The notes beneath the pieces were generated by a model that was not told the DNA's origin, ran no database searches, and saw nothing but the letters and a program-made list of their open reading frames with translations. From Proteles cristata cristata (Eukaryota; Chordata; Mammalia; Carnivora; Hyaenidae), in NCBI GenBank assembly GCA_017311185.1, contig JAESUZ010005173.1, positions 186,001 to 250,000 of the forward strand: DNA of 64,000 nt, in the 5' to 3' direction. This document shows positions 11,908-23,455 of the stretch, in pieces (the first letter of the stretch is position 1; every line of letters starts with the position of its first letter). The position numbers and the translations under genes are program-made.

Positions 11908-12112
11908 ATGTATTTAACATTTTTTATTTATTTTGAGAGACAGAGCATAAGCAGGAGAGGGACAGAGAGAGGGGAAGTCACAGCATCCAAAGCAGGCTCC
12001 GGGCTCTGAGTTGTCAGCACAGAGCCTGTGGCAGGGCTCAAAACCATGAACCATAAGATCATGGCCTGAGCCAAAATCGGACGTTTAACTAACTGAGCCA
12101 CTCAGGCGTATC
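11908..12112 (-). mobile_element. Can-SINE
   Basis: The T-rich tail, GAGAGACAGAGCATAAGCAGG, GCAGGCTCCGGGCTCTGAG and TAACTGAGCCACTCAGGCG are in full antisense order. Confidence 0.9.
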
Positions 12113-12264
12113 CATCTGAAAATATTATTAACCTTTTATTCCTAAAACATAATTTTACCATATAAGAAACTCGCAGTTGACAGTCTTTCCTTTCAGCACC
12201 TGAAAAATATAGTGTCACTTCTTTCTGATCTGTACTGACTACACAAGAAATCTCCTGTCACTTG

Positions 12265-12423
12265 GGGATCCTGGTGACTCAGCTGGATGAGAGTCTGACT
12301 CTTGATTTCAGCTCAGGTCATTATCTCATGGTCATGAGATCAAGCCCCATGTCAGGATCCATTCGTGGAGCCTGCTTAAGATTCCCTGTCTGTCTCTCTG
12401 CTTACCCTTTCAAAGAAAGAAAG

Positions 12424-12486
<63 letters not shown>

Positions 12487-12524
12487 GATAGAAAGAAAGA
12501 AAGAACGAAAGAAAGAAGAACAGA
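12265..12524 (+). mobile_element. Can-SINE with expanded GAAA tail
   Basis: The head (GGTGACTCAGCTGGATGAGAG) and body run to about 12410, then continue into a GAAA array. Flanking AGAAATCTCCTGTCACTTG (12246-12264) and AGAAATCCACAGTCACTTG (about 12527-12545) are an imperfect TSD, so the whole interval, tail included, is one insertion. Confidence 0.87.
12411..12518 (+). repeat. (GAAA)n microsatellite
   Basis: About 25 GAAA units with minor interruptions (GATA, GAAC) have grown from the poly(A) tail of the SINE. Confidence 0.97.
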
Positions 12525-13260
12525 AAAGAAATCCACAGTCACTTGATTTTATTTTAAGAACTTGAATCTTTAGGTTTGATTCGTTTGCCAAATTTGGAAT
12601 TTTTTTTCAAACACTGTATCTTCAAATCTTCTTTCAGCCTCTTTCCACCTTCCCTTCTCTGGTATCAATATAACAGGGGTATTGAATCTTCTGTGGTTGT
12701 CCCACACATCTTTGAATCTGTGTTCATTTTATTGATCCCTCTATATTATCTCTGGTATTCAAATTGGTTAAATTCTATTATTCTGCACTAAGATACATTT
12801 ACTTTACTGTCTGTTATCTCCATGCTGCTATTACCCTATTCCGCAACTTTTAAGTTTCTGCTTCTGTGGTATTTATTTCTGTAATTTTCGTTTGGTTCTT
12901 TTATATGACGTATTTTTTTTTTTGGCTGATAATACCTACTGTTTTCAATTTTTAAATTTCATCGATTACTTGTAATTGATATTGAAACATTTTTTTGTAT
13001 GATGGCTACTTTAAAAATCCTTTTCAGATAATTTTAACACCTAATTAATCTTGGTGCTGCTGTCAATTGATTATCTTTTCTCATTTAAGTAGTTATTTTC
13101 CTGGTTCCTTGTATGATAGATGATCTTTTATTGTATCCTAGACATTTTGTTTATCATATTAGATGACTTTGAGTTCTATTTACATCATCTATTTTAGTAG
13201 GCAATCATCCTGATTTTAGTTAGCATGAAGATCCTACGGTGCTGTGTTGAGGTCTTCTCT

Positions 13261-14285
13261 CTCCAAGTGCCTCTACTGAGACTTTCTTAATGGGGGTGGT
13301 GGAGAAGGGACAACCTTGAGGACATTTTTCTTCATTCTGACTCGGCAGTTAGTACATTTCCTAGCCCTTTGTCTTTTTCCTCCCCCAAAGCCCATGTCTC
13401 TAAAATGTAAGAAGTCTTTTATTCGTGGCTCCTTGATAGTGAGAAGATCCCCACATCCGTGCTGATCCACTTGACCCGTACCCAGAGCTGTTCCATGGGG
13501 GAAAATGGAACATAAGGGAACGAGTGATTTTTCCTGCTTATTCCCTTATACTATTTCTGTAAGTAAATGCTTGACTATTACTTTCATTTTAGCTTGTTTT
13601 TTAAACTGATCACCTCAACACCTGGGAGCCCAGCTCTTGACAGCCATCAAGACAGTACATTGGAGCTTAGATAAATTCACTGGTTTTGTAATATAACATG
13701 AATTTAATTTTGTGATAATAAAGATTTAGTGTCTAAGCCATTGTGATGACATTTAATTTTCTATTTAGTGACATGTAAAAATAATATACATATAAGTGAA
13801 CCCATATCATTACTGTCTTAGGGGTCACCTTAGGTTTCCTGTTGGATTATTGAATGCCCTAGCTAATTAATAAGCTCTCTGCTTGCAGACTTGTGTCTCT
13901 GTGGTGTGTTCCCAAACTATGCATCAGAGGTAAGACTTACAAAAATATGATTCTTTTATGTCCTATTTAAATCCCACTAGTGTCTTGTCACTTCCATCAG
14001 AATAAATTATAAGCACTTTGAATGATTGAAAGGCATTTATAATTCATCCTAACTAAATTCTTTATTATTATATCTTGACATCTGCCCCTTTCATACACAC
14101 ACATATGTTGCCCCACAAAGTTACTTGCAATTCTGCCAAATTCCGTACTTTTTCTCATAAGAATACCTTGCAAAACTCACTCTATCTTGCTTGAAAGACT
14201 TTTTCACTTATCTATCCTAGTCATCGTTGATGCTCTCATTGCAAACTCAATTTTCAGTAGCAAAAGCTTTACTGTATCATAATTT
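13261..14285. other. No recognised feature
   Basis: This mixed AT-rich stretch has no coding signal and no confident repeat assignment. The 65-aa minus-strand ORF at 13273-13470 has no recognisable domain and I treat it as chance. Confidence 0.45.
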
Positions 14286-14289
14286 TGTT

Positions 14290-14610
14290 TCTCCAGTACA
14301 GATGTTAACAGTCTTTGGACCATGGCTTTTATATAACCTGCCATATAATAATGGTTTACAGAGTTTTAAACGTACAGTTAAAAAAATATTTTGTGAAATG
14401 TAAAAATTACATAACATTTCAAATTTCAAATGTTATTAATAAAGTTTTATTGGAACACCACCATATTCATTCATTTACATATTGTCTACCAATGTTTTGT
14501 GCTACAAGGTAGAGTTGAGTATTGCGACATAAACCATATGACTGTCAAAACCTAAAATATTTACTATAAAGCCCTTTGGAGAAAGTTTGCTGACATTCAC
14601 TCCAAAGTAT
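14290..14610 (-). mobile_element. hAT-Charlie-type non-autonomous DNA transposon
   Basis: AAAGTTTTATTGGAACACCACC, TTCATTTACATATTGTCTAC, AGAGTTGAGTATTGCGACA and AAAATATTTACTATAAAGCCC followed by AAGTTTGCTGACA match, in antisense, the common mammalian MER1-group repeat that starts CAGGGGTCGGCAAACTTT. The terminal repeats are decayed. The family call is from memory. Confidence 0.7.
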
Positions 14611-14639
14611 TCCATAAAGATATATCTTTATTCTGTTTT

Positions 14640-14790
14640 GTTATCATTTTTATGTTTATGTATCCACTTCTCAGCTACGGTTTTTAGAAAACTATAGTCT
14701 TCTATAAAACAGAGACAATGACATTCATAATTAGATCTTGAGCACTGGCATGCAGTAAACCAAAAAATATTATGAAAAATGTGGCCTCAA
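14640..14790 (+). repeat. MIR/L2-like fragment
   Basis: TATAAAACAGAGACAATGACATTCATAAT followed by GAGCACTGGCATGCAGTAAA resembles the MIR 3' half and its L2-shared tail. It is weakly preserved. Confidence 0.5.
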
Positions 14791-15335
14791 TTTTTAAGTA
14801 AGTGGGTAAGAATTCTTGTCTCTTTTGTTAAGTCTCTTCCCTTCCAATCCAAGGACTGTCATTCATTTTTATCTCATTGCTCTTGTCATATTAACTTGAT
14901 GAACAGCAATGAAATAATCTGCAAGATTCTTAGTAGAGTGATGTTATAAACATGAGCATTTTTCCCCTTAGCTACTCAAAAAATGGAAAGGCTCTCTACA
15001 TAACGACGAGTCACCTAATTAATGAGACTGAATTATCCAATAAATGGACTCTTTGGGTTAATTAAATATCCTCATTAACTTTTTTGCTGCTTTCAAAATA
15101 ACATTTGCAGGTTTGCACATTCATGCAAATAGATTTATGATGTGTCTTTAATCAGTTATTTAATTTGGGTGCAAAGTTATTAATGCCAATATTTGTTCAA
15201 ACTGGAGAAAATCTAGGACTGAAACAAATGGAAGGACATTTTGAATTCATGTTTGACAAAATGGTCTGTAAGATACTTGTTTCCCTTATCAATAATTTTA
15301 TCTGATATATATTGTTATATTATCCCCAAAATGGT
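14791..15335. other. No recognised feature
   Basis: I see AT-rich sequence without a recognised repeat, ORF or RNA gene. Confidence 0.45.
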
Positions 15336-15339
15336 AATT

Positions 15340-15480
15340 ATGTAAGGAATGGGTGTGTTATTCTAATCTCATTATGGTAATCATTTCACAACATATATTT
15401 TATCATATCATCACATTGTATACCTTAAATTTACAAAATGTTATATATTAATTATATCTCAATAAAGCTTGGAAAAGAAA
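15340..15480 (+). mobile_element. Old L1 3' end
   Basis: ATCATCACATTGTATACCTTAAATTT and TTATATATTAATTATATCTCAATAAAGC form the characteristic 3' terminus of ancient L1 (L1M-type) elements, followed by an A-rich end. Confidence 0.65.
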
Positions 15481-15815
15481 GCTAATTGTGAGCTAGAACT
15501 TACTAGAGACATATTTAAATCTCAGAATCAGTATTTATAAGTTGAATATGTTCCCACTTCACACATACCCTAGATGAGACAGTTTTTGCATTCAGAGGAT
15601 GTTGCTCAATTAGGGTATATATGCTTTTACACCAGAAAAAATATGGGGGGAAATTAAATGTGCTGTGTTTAATATTTTTATTATTATTTTTCATGATGTT
15701 GTTTTTCGTTATACTTTTATTTGTACTTTCCTGAATTAATCATAAAATAATTTAAAGCTAGGAAATACAAAGGATTCATTGGGGATGTCTATTTTTTTCT
15801 TGGAATCTATATGTG
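15481..15815. other. No recognised feature
   Basis: AT-rich DNA, no ORF or repeat identified. Confidence 0.45.
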
Positions 15816-15819
15816 ATGA

Positions 15820-16200
15820 TCCTTTCCTTGTGTCAACCTAGCTAGGCTACCATTCCCAGTTATTCAAACACTAATCTAGGGGTTCTCTGAAGGTGTATCC
15901 TAAATTTGATTAAAGTGAACAATCAGTTGATTGTAGGTAAAGGACATTGTCCCAAATAAATCCAGGTGAGTCTGATTCAGTCACATGGATGATCTCAAAA
16001 ATAGAATCAGGTCATCTGGAGAAAGAAATTCTCCTTGTAGACAGTAGCTTTAGCTTCTGCCTGAGTTCCAGCCTGCCCTAAGGATAGTGGAAGTGCCTCA
16101 CTGGTCACTTTCTTCTAGTAAATCTCAATTACCTTCTACTAGTTCTACTTCTCTATTTCCACCTTGACTGATAAACAGACCATTAAAGATTTGGCATAGC
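15820..16200 (+). repeat. Ancient interspersed repeat, family not assigned
   Basis: TTGTGTCAACCTAGCTAGGCTACC, TTCAAACACTAATCTAGGG, GAAGGTGTATCC, GTTGATTGTAGGTAAAGGA and the following AATCAGTTGATTG-like block resemble a widespread old mammalian repeat beginning TGTCAACTTGGCTAGGC. I recognise the type but cannot name the subfamily. Confidence 0.5.
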
Positions 16201-16845
16201 ATTTCCCAAATTAAATAACTAACCCAGATCAGGTTATATAGTGAAGCTTGCAGTCAATTATTTGCACAATTGCACACTGAACTTCAACCGAGGCTTTCAC
16301 TGTTTGAATAAAAAAAAAGAACAATAATATTTTATGTCAAATATATTTCAATTAAAAATAATAGGATGCTTGGGGAAAAGTATAAAAATATTGGGAGTTA
16401 AAATATAATAGTAAATTACAATTGCCTGTAATAGTTAATATAGAAGATATTTTCCAGCAAATAAGACAAAAACAATTATATTTCTGCAGACATGAGTTTT
16501 CAATTCTCTTGGGGAAACCTCAGGAGTAATTATGGATCTAGGGTGATGGGGTTGGTGGATAATTAATTTTATAGAAAACTACCAAATTGGTTTCTAAATA
16601 GTTATAAATTTGTTTCATATAAAGTGTAATTTTGAAAGTGTGGGTTTGTAAAAAAATATTATTAAATATTATTTTCCTGTGGTAGGATATATGTTACGGC
16701 CAAATACTTGAACATTTGTATCTTTATTTTATTGAAATGAGTTATACCTCTTTAAAAATCACAAATATGACGTAAGAAAATTTCCTCATGCTTCTTTCTA
16801 GGCAATAATTTTCACTGAGGGAGAAGTAATCACTTTTCTGATCAC
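16201..16845. other. No recognised feature
   Basis: AT-rich DNA with A-rich and ATTATT runs (16310-16440, 16650-16670). Nothing else was recognised. Confidence 0.45.
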
Positions 16846-16849
16846 CGCA

Positions 16850-17530
16850 CATTAGTTTTACCTCCTTTTAAACATCAGACAATTTGTATTCATTTATGCC
16901 TTGCTCCTTTAGCTCACATTTGTTTGAGATTCATTATGTCATTGCGTTTATTAGAAGTTCATAACCCTTAATTGTCAAAAGGCCATCTCTTACATGTATA
17001 TAGCACACTTTGATTATCTGATCTCCCTTTGATGAACATTTAGAATGCTTCAAAATTTTGGCTATTTTGAATAAAGTTTCTACATACATTACTCTACATA
17101 TTACTTTGTGAATGTGTATTTTTATCTTATTTGGGAAGTGGATTTGTAAATGTCTAACAGCGGATTTAGTTACATACTGTATATATGAGTCTAATTTTAT
17201 GAGAAATTGTGAAAGGGTTTTGAGATGTTAAAGCATTTTAAATGTCGACCATCAAGTATGAGAGTTCCTCTTTAAATCCTTACAAAATTTAATGTAGCCA
17301 ATTGCTTTCTAAATCTGTTATAGGAATTTCAATTTGTCTGCAGTTTTTGGATGATTTTTTTTGTCAATTTTATCTTGTATGTACTGGCTTTTTGTATTTC
17401 TATATGAGTATCCTTGAGCTTTTCTCTTCTGGAATACAGATAATTTGTTGGAAACAGATCCTTTCAGATTTTGCATTTATGGTTTTTTGATAGTTTCAGG
17501 TCAATGTTCAGTATAAATGTAATTAATTCC
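16850..17530 (-). mobile_element. Ancient L1 ORF2 3' part, antisense
   Basis: Plus-strand landmarks TTTTGGCTATTTTGAATAAAG, TATGAGAGTTCC and TTTATGAGAAATTGTGAAAG match, as complement, the 3' part of ORF2 in old L1/HAL1 elements. There is no open frame. Confidence 0.6.
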
Positions 17531-17693
17531 TATTGCTGACATAAGGCCTCTCTGATTACCAAATGCCCTCTGAATTATGAGTTGCCTTTTTGTTTTGTTT
17601 TGTTATTGTTATTTGTTTGTTTTTTAGTTTGGCTGGTGAAGCCCTACATAATCTGAGTTTTATGTGAATGTCTGGAACAGTTTCTTTCATTCT

Positions 17694-17914
17694 TTTTAAA
17701 ATTTTTTTATATTTCTGAGACAGCGAGAGAGAGAGCACCCCCGCGCAAAGCGGGGGAGGGGCAGAGAGAGAGAGAGGGAGATACAGAATCCTAAGCAGGC
17801 TCCATACTCTGAGTTGTCATCACAGAGTACATCATGGCTTGGAAATCAGGAACTGTAAGATCATGACCTGAGCCAAAGTGAGAAGGTTGACTGACTGAGC
17901 CACCCAGATGCCCC
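17694..17914 (-). mobile_element. Can-SINE
   Basis: The tail, GAGACAGCGAGAGAGAGAGC, AAGCAGGCTCCATACTCTGAG, AAGATCATGACCTGAGCC and GACTGAGCCACCCAGATGCCCC are in full antisense order. It carries a perfect GC-rich hairpin at 17738-17756. Confidence 0.9.
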
Positions 17915-19090
17915 TGGCACTATTTCTACTAATCCTTGCAAGTGTTTGTTTACCTGGTCTTGAGTAGATTATTAAGATGCATGCATTAATAAGTGTTCTG
18001 TTAAATGCTCAGAGGAGAATACTTACAGACATCATAGTTTTCTCTTTGATTCTCCATCCTCTCAGACCTGCCAATTTTAGTCATCATGGTCTCTCCAGAA
18101 GCTTTGACTTTATCCTTTCAACAAGAGTCACTTTCCCTGCTTAACTGCCTGGAACCTTTTCTCTACCCATTTATAGGCTCCCTCTTTTGATTTTTTTCTC
18201 TCTCAGAGATCACTGCCCTTCTTTACTCATATCCAGTGTCATATATTTATTTGTGTGTGTGTGCGTGTGTGCGTGCACATGCACTTTATTATAAGGTTGT
18301 CTTAAGCAAGAGGATAACCTGGTTTGGGGGTTATGTTTCTTTCATCATTAGTGCAGATATTGTGACCTCATTATATTATTTGTTTTTCTTTACTAAAACC
18401 TTTCTTTACTATTTCTTTTAAGGGTGAATCCTGGCATCATAAACTGCGTGATCCGAAATGTTTGGAAGAATTTTGAATTTAAAAAATTGTTGCAGAGTGG
18501 AGCAGTGAAATTGTTGACAATATTTAAACCTAAAATCTCCTATTCTCTACTGTCAGAGCAAAAATTCCTCTAATGGGAGACTCCCTTGAGAGCAAAGGAA
18601 AGATAGCAGAGAGGTGGGCAATAAATATTGCATGTTCAAACTTGCCTTCTCCGCATATTTAAACATAAGCAATGCTCTCAGCCGCTTTTAATTCTGTTCC
18701 TAGAATAAGTTATTAGCTGTAAATAAAAACACCTTTGAAGATGTGAGGCAGTATATGTTAGTGCATCTTCTATGTTAAGTGTACTCAGTATACCTCAAAT
18801 AACATGTGCATAGAAAGTGTTATATAGTATCTTTCAGGTTTGGAATGTTCTTACAATAAAGTAAAAAGTTTAATCTGAACATGTCATGAAGTATTTATTA
18901 TAATGAGAATTGACTTTCTTTGTTTCATTTAATAAAACAATAATTATATTACTTATTTATAAAATAAGTAAATTATAACTAGCAGAGGTAACAACTAGTT
19001 TATAGCTTTATATATATTTTTCTTTCATCAAGTACATTGGGATACTTTGAATATGATGCCTAATAAAACTAATGACCTCTTAGAAAAAAT
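17915..19090. other. Mostly unique DNA
   Basis: I see no gene. A GT-rich microsatellite is at 18250-18283 and an AT-rich inverted repeat at 18949-18971 (TTACTTATTT, loop ATA, AAATAAGTAA). Confidence 0.5.
18250..18283 (+). repeat. (GT)n-like microsatellite with GC interruptions
   Basis: GTGTGTGTGTGCGTGTGTGCGTG passes into CACATGCAC, an alternating purine-pyrimidine run. Confidence 0.9.
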
Positions 19091-19094
19091 TAGT

Positions 19095-19270
19095 AAGATT
19101 CTTTGCCCCCTTTTTGAAACAGGTTATTTGGGTTTTTTGCTGTTGAGTTGTATGAGTTCTTGATATATTTAAAACTATTAACCCCTTACAGGTAGATGGT
19201 TGGAAAATACCTTTTCTCATTGCGGAGGTTGCATTGTGTGGAGGAATTCATACACTGGCTCTCACAAGAA
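19095..19270 (-). mobile_element. L1 ORF2 3' scrap
   Basis: GGTTATTTGGGTTTTTTGCTGTTGAGTTGTA and GAGTTCTTGATATATTTAAAACTATTAACCCC are the complement of a well-known L1 ORF2 3' segment, matching the region at 22810-22890. Confidence 0.75.
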
Positions 19271-19392
19271 TTTTTTTAGTACTTATTTGTTTTACTTTGA
19301 AGTTCCAAGAATCTATTAACTGTTATTTATTTATTTATTTATTTATTTAGTTAATAATCTCTAGAGCTTCCTGAAATAAAGGAAAATATTCT

Positions 19393-19588
19393 TTTTTAAA
19401 AATTTTGATGTTTTATTTATTTTTGAGAGGTGGGGGATGGGCATAGAGAGGGAGACACCATCCAAAACAGACTCCAGGTTCTGACCTGTCAACACAGAGC
19501 CCTACATGGGGCTCAAACTCATAGCGGTGAGATCATGATCTGAGCTGAAGTTGGACACATAAGAGACTGAGCCACCCAGACACCCCAG
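19393..19588 (-). mobile_element. Can-SINE with imperfect TSD
   Basis: GAGGGAGACACCATCC, CAGACTCCAGGTTCTGACC and GACTGAGCCACCCAGACACCCC identify it. Flanks GGAAAATATTCT (19381-19392) and GGAATATATTCT (19589-19600) are the target duplication with one mismatch. Confidence 0.92.
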
Positions 19589-19600
19589 GGAATATATTCT

Positions 19601-20190
19601 ATGTGGGAATTCTTCATTCAAGGACTTGAGGAATTTCTAAAATAATTTTGATAGAGGCAATAAGCATCAAACTTTCAAGCTAACAAATCACCGAAGGAAA
19701 CAAGACACAGCGAGCAATAAGCAGCAGGAAAAAAACAAAACAAACAAACAAAAAAAACAGAAACAAAATCAGATAAATTAAAGAACTGTAAAACTTGGTA
19801 TATACTGGTATTCTTAAAAACTCACCAAAAAAAGTATTTGTATTATTTTAAAGAAATTTTTTAAAAGCTTGAAATATAAATGCAATGTTCCCTTCTAACG
19901 AAATTAATGAAGAAAAGTAACAAATGTAAAGGCATAAGTAATCAGTGAAATAAAACATTAAGGGCATGAGTCTGGGAGCATCTTAGGACATAGGGAACAA
20001 AAGAATTGGGTGGCTGGTAGCTAGACTGCAAAAGAGAATGAATACAATTCACCACAGGGAAATGAGATGAAAATATAGAAAAGAGGTTACCAGAATTGGA
20101 AAGCTGTGTGGGATGATATGTTTAAATAGGGTTTCAAAACAGGATAGGCAGGGAAAAGAAATATTTAAGTGTTTAGAGGTTTAGGTATTT
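19601..20190. other. A-rich DNA, no recognised feature
   Basis: A-rich sequence including a CAAA-rich run at 19730-19765. No gene or confident repeat. Confidence 0.45.
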
Positions 20191-20199
20191 CTAGAAATC

Positions 20200-21650
20200 A
20201 TGGAAGACCCTGATAAATCTATTTAAGAAGTTCAAAGGACATAAAGTGAAAGAAAACAAACCAAAAAAAAGACATAAGCTAGTATTTGATAATGAATCTG
20301 ATGTGGAAGAAAGAGAGATATTGACAAGGTCAAAGACAGAAAGACAGAGACAGAGAAAAAGAAGTGCTTAGAACAGCCAAAGAAAAAAAGGACACTATAA
20401 AATGTGCAAACAAGTGACTTCTTAAAAGGCAACATAGAAGTCAAATGAATTATAAAGACTATTTTCAGTGTGATGAAAGAAAAACAAAAGCAACCTTGCT
20501 TTATAAACCCAGACAAGGGGCACCTGGGTAGCTCAGTTGGTTAAGTGCCCGATTTCAGCTCAGGTCAAGATCTCATGGTTCCTGAGTTTGAGCCCGCGTT
20601 GGGCTCTGTGCTGACAGCTAGCTCAGAGCCTGGAGCCTGCTTCAGATTCTGTATTTCCCTCTCTTTCTGACCCTCCCCTGCTCACATTCTGTCTCTCTCT
20701 CTCAGAAATAAATAAAAATATTAATTTTTTAAAAAATAAAAAATAAACCCAGACAAAATACCCTGAGCTTATGAACAACCAACACACACCAAAGAAAATA
20801 TTAAAGGATATATATGTATATAATTTTCAGACAGAAGAGTGACTTATATATAATATTTCTAAAGTGAAAATAAAATAATGAGCAAAGGAAATATTAATTT
20901 GATTTTAGAACAAAGAAATAATGATATCTAATGACGTAAAGGCAAAAATAAAGCAAGCCTAAGATAACACTAACATAAAAATGATATGTAGATTAATGGA
21001 GTTAACATTATCAAAGGTCATTCAGTTATTTAACAAAATAATAAAATTATAAGTTCAAATTTCATAGATTCCTATTCATGTTGAAATTTATTGGTAAATA
21101 TTAAAGAATAGAAATAGTATAAATTGCAAACTGAAAGCTAGTAACAATTAACAGCTAAAAACATACAGATTAAAACTAAGAGAAGACAAAGAGAAAAAAG
21201 TGTCTAGTGCAAAAAATAAGAAGCACAAAATAAAATGAGAGTTTTAAACAAAGATATATCAGCAACTTAATGAACAACATATGGCTTTATGCTCCAGTGA
21301 AAAGTGAAACAGGTGTTATAGTAAAACATACATAATACAGCTATATACTGTTTACAGAAGAAAAATTGTGAGCATAAGGAGGAATTGAAGGTAAAACACA
21401 GGTATAACTTCAGTGCCATCAACACTACTTCATTCCAAATATGACTTGTAATTTTATTGTCAATATTATTATAATATGTATCTTATTAATGATCCATCTT
21501 AACACACCACAAGTATGTCAGCCCATAACAATGTTATTTTATCGATCCATTCTATTTTTAGATTTAGTTTATATTTACCTAATAGAAAATAAGGACAAAC
21601 CAAATATAACAGACTCATACATATGAACTTAATGACACTAGAACATGCAT
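20200..21650 (+). mobile_element. Possible old L1 (L1M-type) 5' region
   Basis: GATGAAAGAAAAACAAAAGCAACC, TTATAAACCCAGACAAAATACCC and TTTTCAGACAGAAGAGTGA resemble, in order, a segment of old L1 elements. It is interrupted by a SINE. Beyond about 20950 the match is not recognisable and I may be over-extending. Confidence 0.45.
20517..20742 (+). mobile_element. Can-SINE with exact 14-bp TSD
   Basis: The full-length copy runs from GGGGCACCTGGGTAGCTCAG to an AT-rich tail. ATAAACCCAGACAA occurs on both sides (20503-20516 and 20743-20756). It is of the CTGACAGCT...GCTTCAGATTCTG subtype. Confidence 0.97.
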
Positions 21651-21984
21651 GTCTAATTTTTCCTTTCTTTTACATGTTTGCATGGATTGTGAAGGTTTTA
21701 TATGTTTTATTTTTTAATGATTGTAATAGATGCTTTAATATATGCATAAGGCAATTATATGGGTACATATACATATATATAATCTATAGCTTGTGATTTA
21801 AATCTCAGTCCAATTTAAGAGAGTTACGAAGAGATATATTTTCAGTAACCTGACAAGTCCTTCAAATCTCCCCTTCTAAGTGAAGAAGGGTGGGATCAGA
21901 GACAAGTTGGGTGGGGACCAAACACTGTTGAATTCATGGAGCATTTTGGAACACTATCTTTAGTGTTTGCTTACTTAATTTTTT
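21651..21984. other. No recognised feature
   Basis: AT-rich DNA upstream of the L1 3' end. Nothing recognised. Confidence 0.45.
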
Positions 21985-23455
21985 CCAAATTTTTATTTAA
22001 GGTTAATGTATAGTGAAATATTGGTTTCAGGAGTAGAATTTAGTAATTCATCACCTATATATAATACCCAGTACTCAATTCAACAGGTGCCCTCTTAATA
22101 TCCATCACCCATTAAGCCATCCCCCACCCACCTCCCCTCCATCAACCTTCTGTTCTCTGTACTTAAGAGTTGATTGTGGTTTGCTTCCCTTTCTTTCTTC
22201 TCTTCCTCAATGTTCATCTGTTTTGTTTCTTAAATTCTACATATGAGTGAAATCGTATGGTATTTGTCTTTCTCTGACTGACTTATTTTGCTTAGCTTAA
22301 TACTCCATAGCCCATTCACATCATTGCAAATAGGAAGATTTCATTCTTTCTGATGGCTGAATAATATTCCACTGCATACATATACCACTTCTTTTTTATC
22401 CGCTCATCAGTCAGTGGACATTTGGGCTCTTTTCATAGTTTGACAATTGTTCATAATGCTGCTTTAAACATCGAGATGCATGTATCCCTTCAAATCAGTA
22501 TTTTTGCATCCTTTGGGTAAGTAGAGCAATTGCTGGGCCATAGGGTAGTTCTATTTTTGACTTTTAGAGGAAACTCTAAACTGTTTTCCAAAGTGGCTGC
22601 AACAGTTTGTATTCCCATCAACAAGGTAAGAGGATTCCCCTTTTTCTTCATCCAGACCAACACCTATTGTCTCCTGAGTTGTTAATTTTACCTGTTGTGA
22701 GAGGCATCAGGTGATATCTCATGGTGTATTTCCCTGATGATGAGTGATATTGAGCATCTTTTCATGTGTCTGTAGGCCATCCGAATGTCTTCTTTGAAAA
22801 TCATGTCTTCTGCCCATTATTTAACTGGCTCATTTGTTTTTTGGGGTGCTGAGTTTGATAAGTTCTTTATGGATTTTGGATATTAACCCTTTCTCAGATA
22901 TGTCATTTGCAAAAATCTTCTCATGTTGTGTAGGCTGCCTTTTAGTTTTGTTTGTTTGACAAAAGAGAGCATCCATAATTTATTAAAAACCCTCAAGAGG
23001 GGCGCCTGAGTGGTTCAGTTGGCTAAGCATCCGACTTTGGCTCAGGTCATGATCTCACGATTCATGGGCTCGAGCCCCACGTCAGACTCTGCTGGCAGCC
23101 AACTCAGATCCTGGAGCCTGTCTTTGGATTCTGTCTCTCCCTCTCTCTGACCCTCTCCTGCTCGTGCTCTCTCTCTCTAACTCTCAAAAATAAATAAAAA
23201 GCATTAAAAAAAAAACCCTCAAGAAAGTAGAGGTAGAGGTAACATTCCTCAACATTATAAAGGGCATATATGAAAGACCCACAGTTAATATTTTCAAGGG
23301 GGAAACACTAAAAGTTTTCCTGTAAGGCCAGGAACAAGACAGGAATGTCCATTCTCACCATTGTTATTTAACATAGTACTGGAAGTCCTAGCCTCAGACA
23401 ACAAAAACAACAAAAATAAAAGTCATCCAGATTGGCAAAGAGGAAGTCACACTTT
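21985..23455 (-). mobile_element. L1 with inverted 5' segment (twin-priming type)
   Basis: From 21985 to about 22955 the minus strand is the L1 3' UTR and C-terminal ORF2. From about 22957 to 23455 the orientation flips: the plus strand reads ORF2 sense sequence (GAGCATCC...TATTAAAAACCCTCAAGAAAGTAG, then GGCCAGGAACAAGACAGGAATGTCC and ATTGTTATTTAACATAGTACTGGAAGTCC). An antisense 3' part joined to an inverted 5' part is the expected product of twin priming. A SINE at 22999-23210 is inside the inverted part. Confidence 0.78.
22999..23210 (+). mobile_element. Can-SINE with exact TSD, inside inverted L1
   Basis: It starts GGGCGCCTGAGTGGTTCAG. AAAAACCCTCAAGA flanks it on both sides (22985-22998, 23211-23224). 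Removing it and one repeat restores continuous L1 sequence, so it arrived after the L1. Confidence 0.97.

Larger units (their letters stand above)
10442..13260 (-). mobile_element. Ancient L1 (ORF2 endonuclease, ORF1 and 5' part), antisense
   Basis: At 10680-11170 the complement matches L1 endonuclease-coding sequence (plus-strand landmarks TATTAATATAGCCACTACTTTC and AACTTCTTGTAAGCA). At 12560-13250 it resembles the ORF1/5' region of old mammalian L1s, with TTCCTGGTTCCTTGTATG and GTATCCTAGACATTTTG. It is heavily decayed with no meaningful open frame. Three SINEs (11425-11546, 11908-12112, 12265-12524) have landed in it. Confidence 0.75.

Noticed and set aside
13273..13470. 65-aa basic ORF with cysteines
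   Set aside because: The cysteine spacing fits no zinc-binding motif I recognise, and there is no supporting context.
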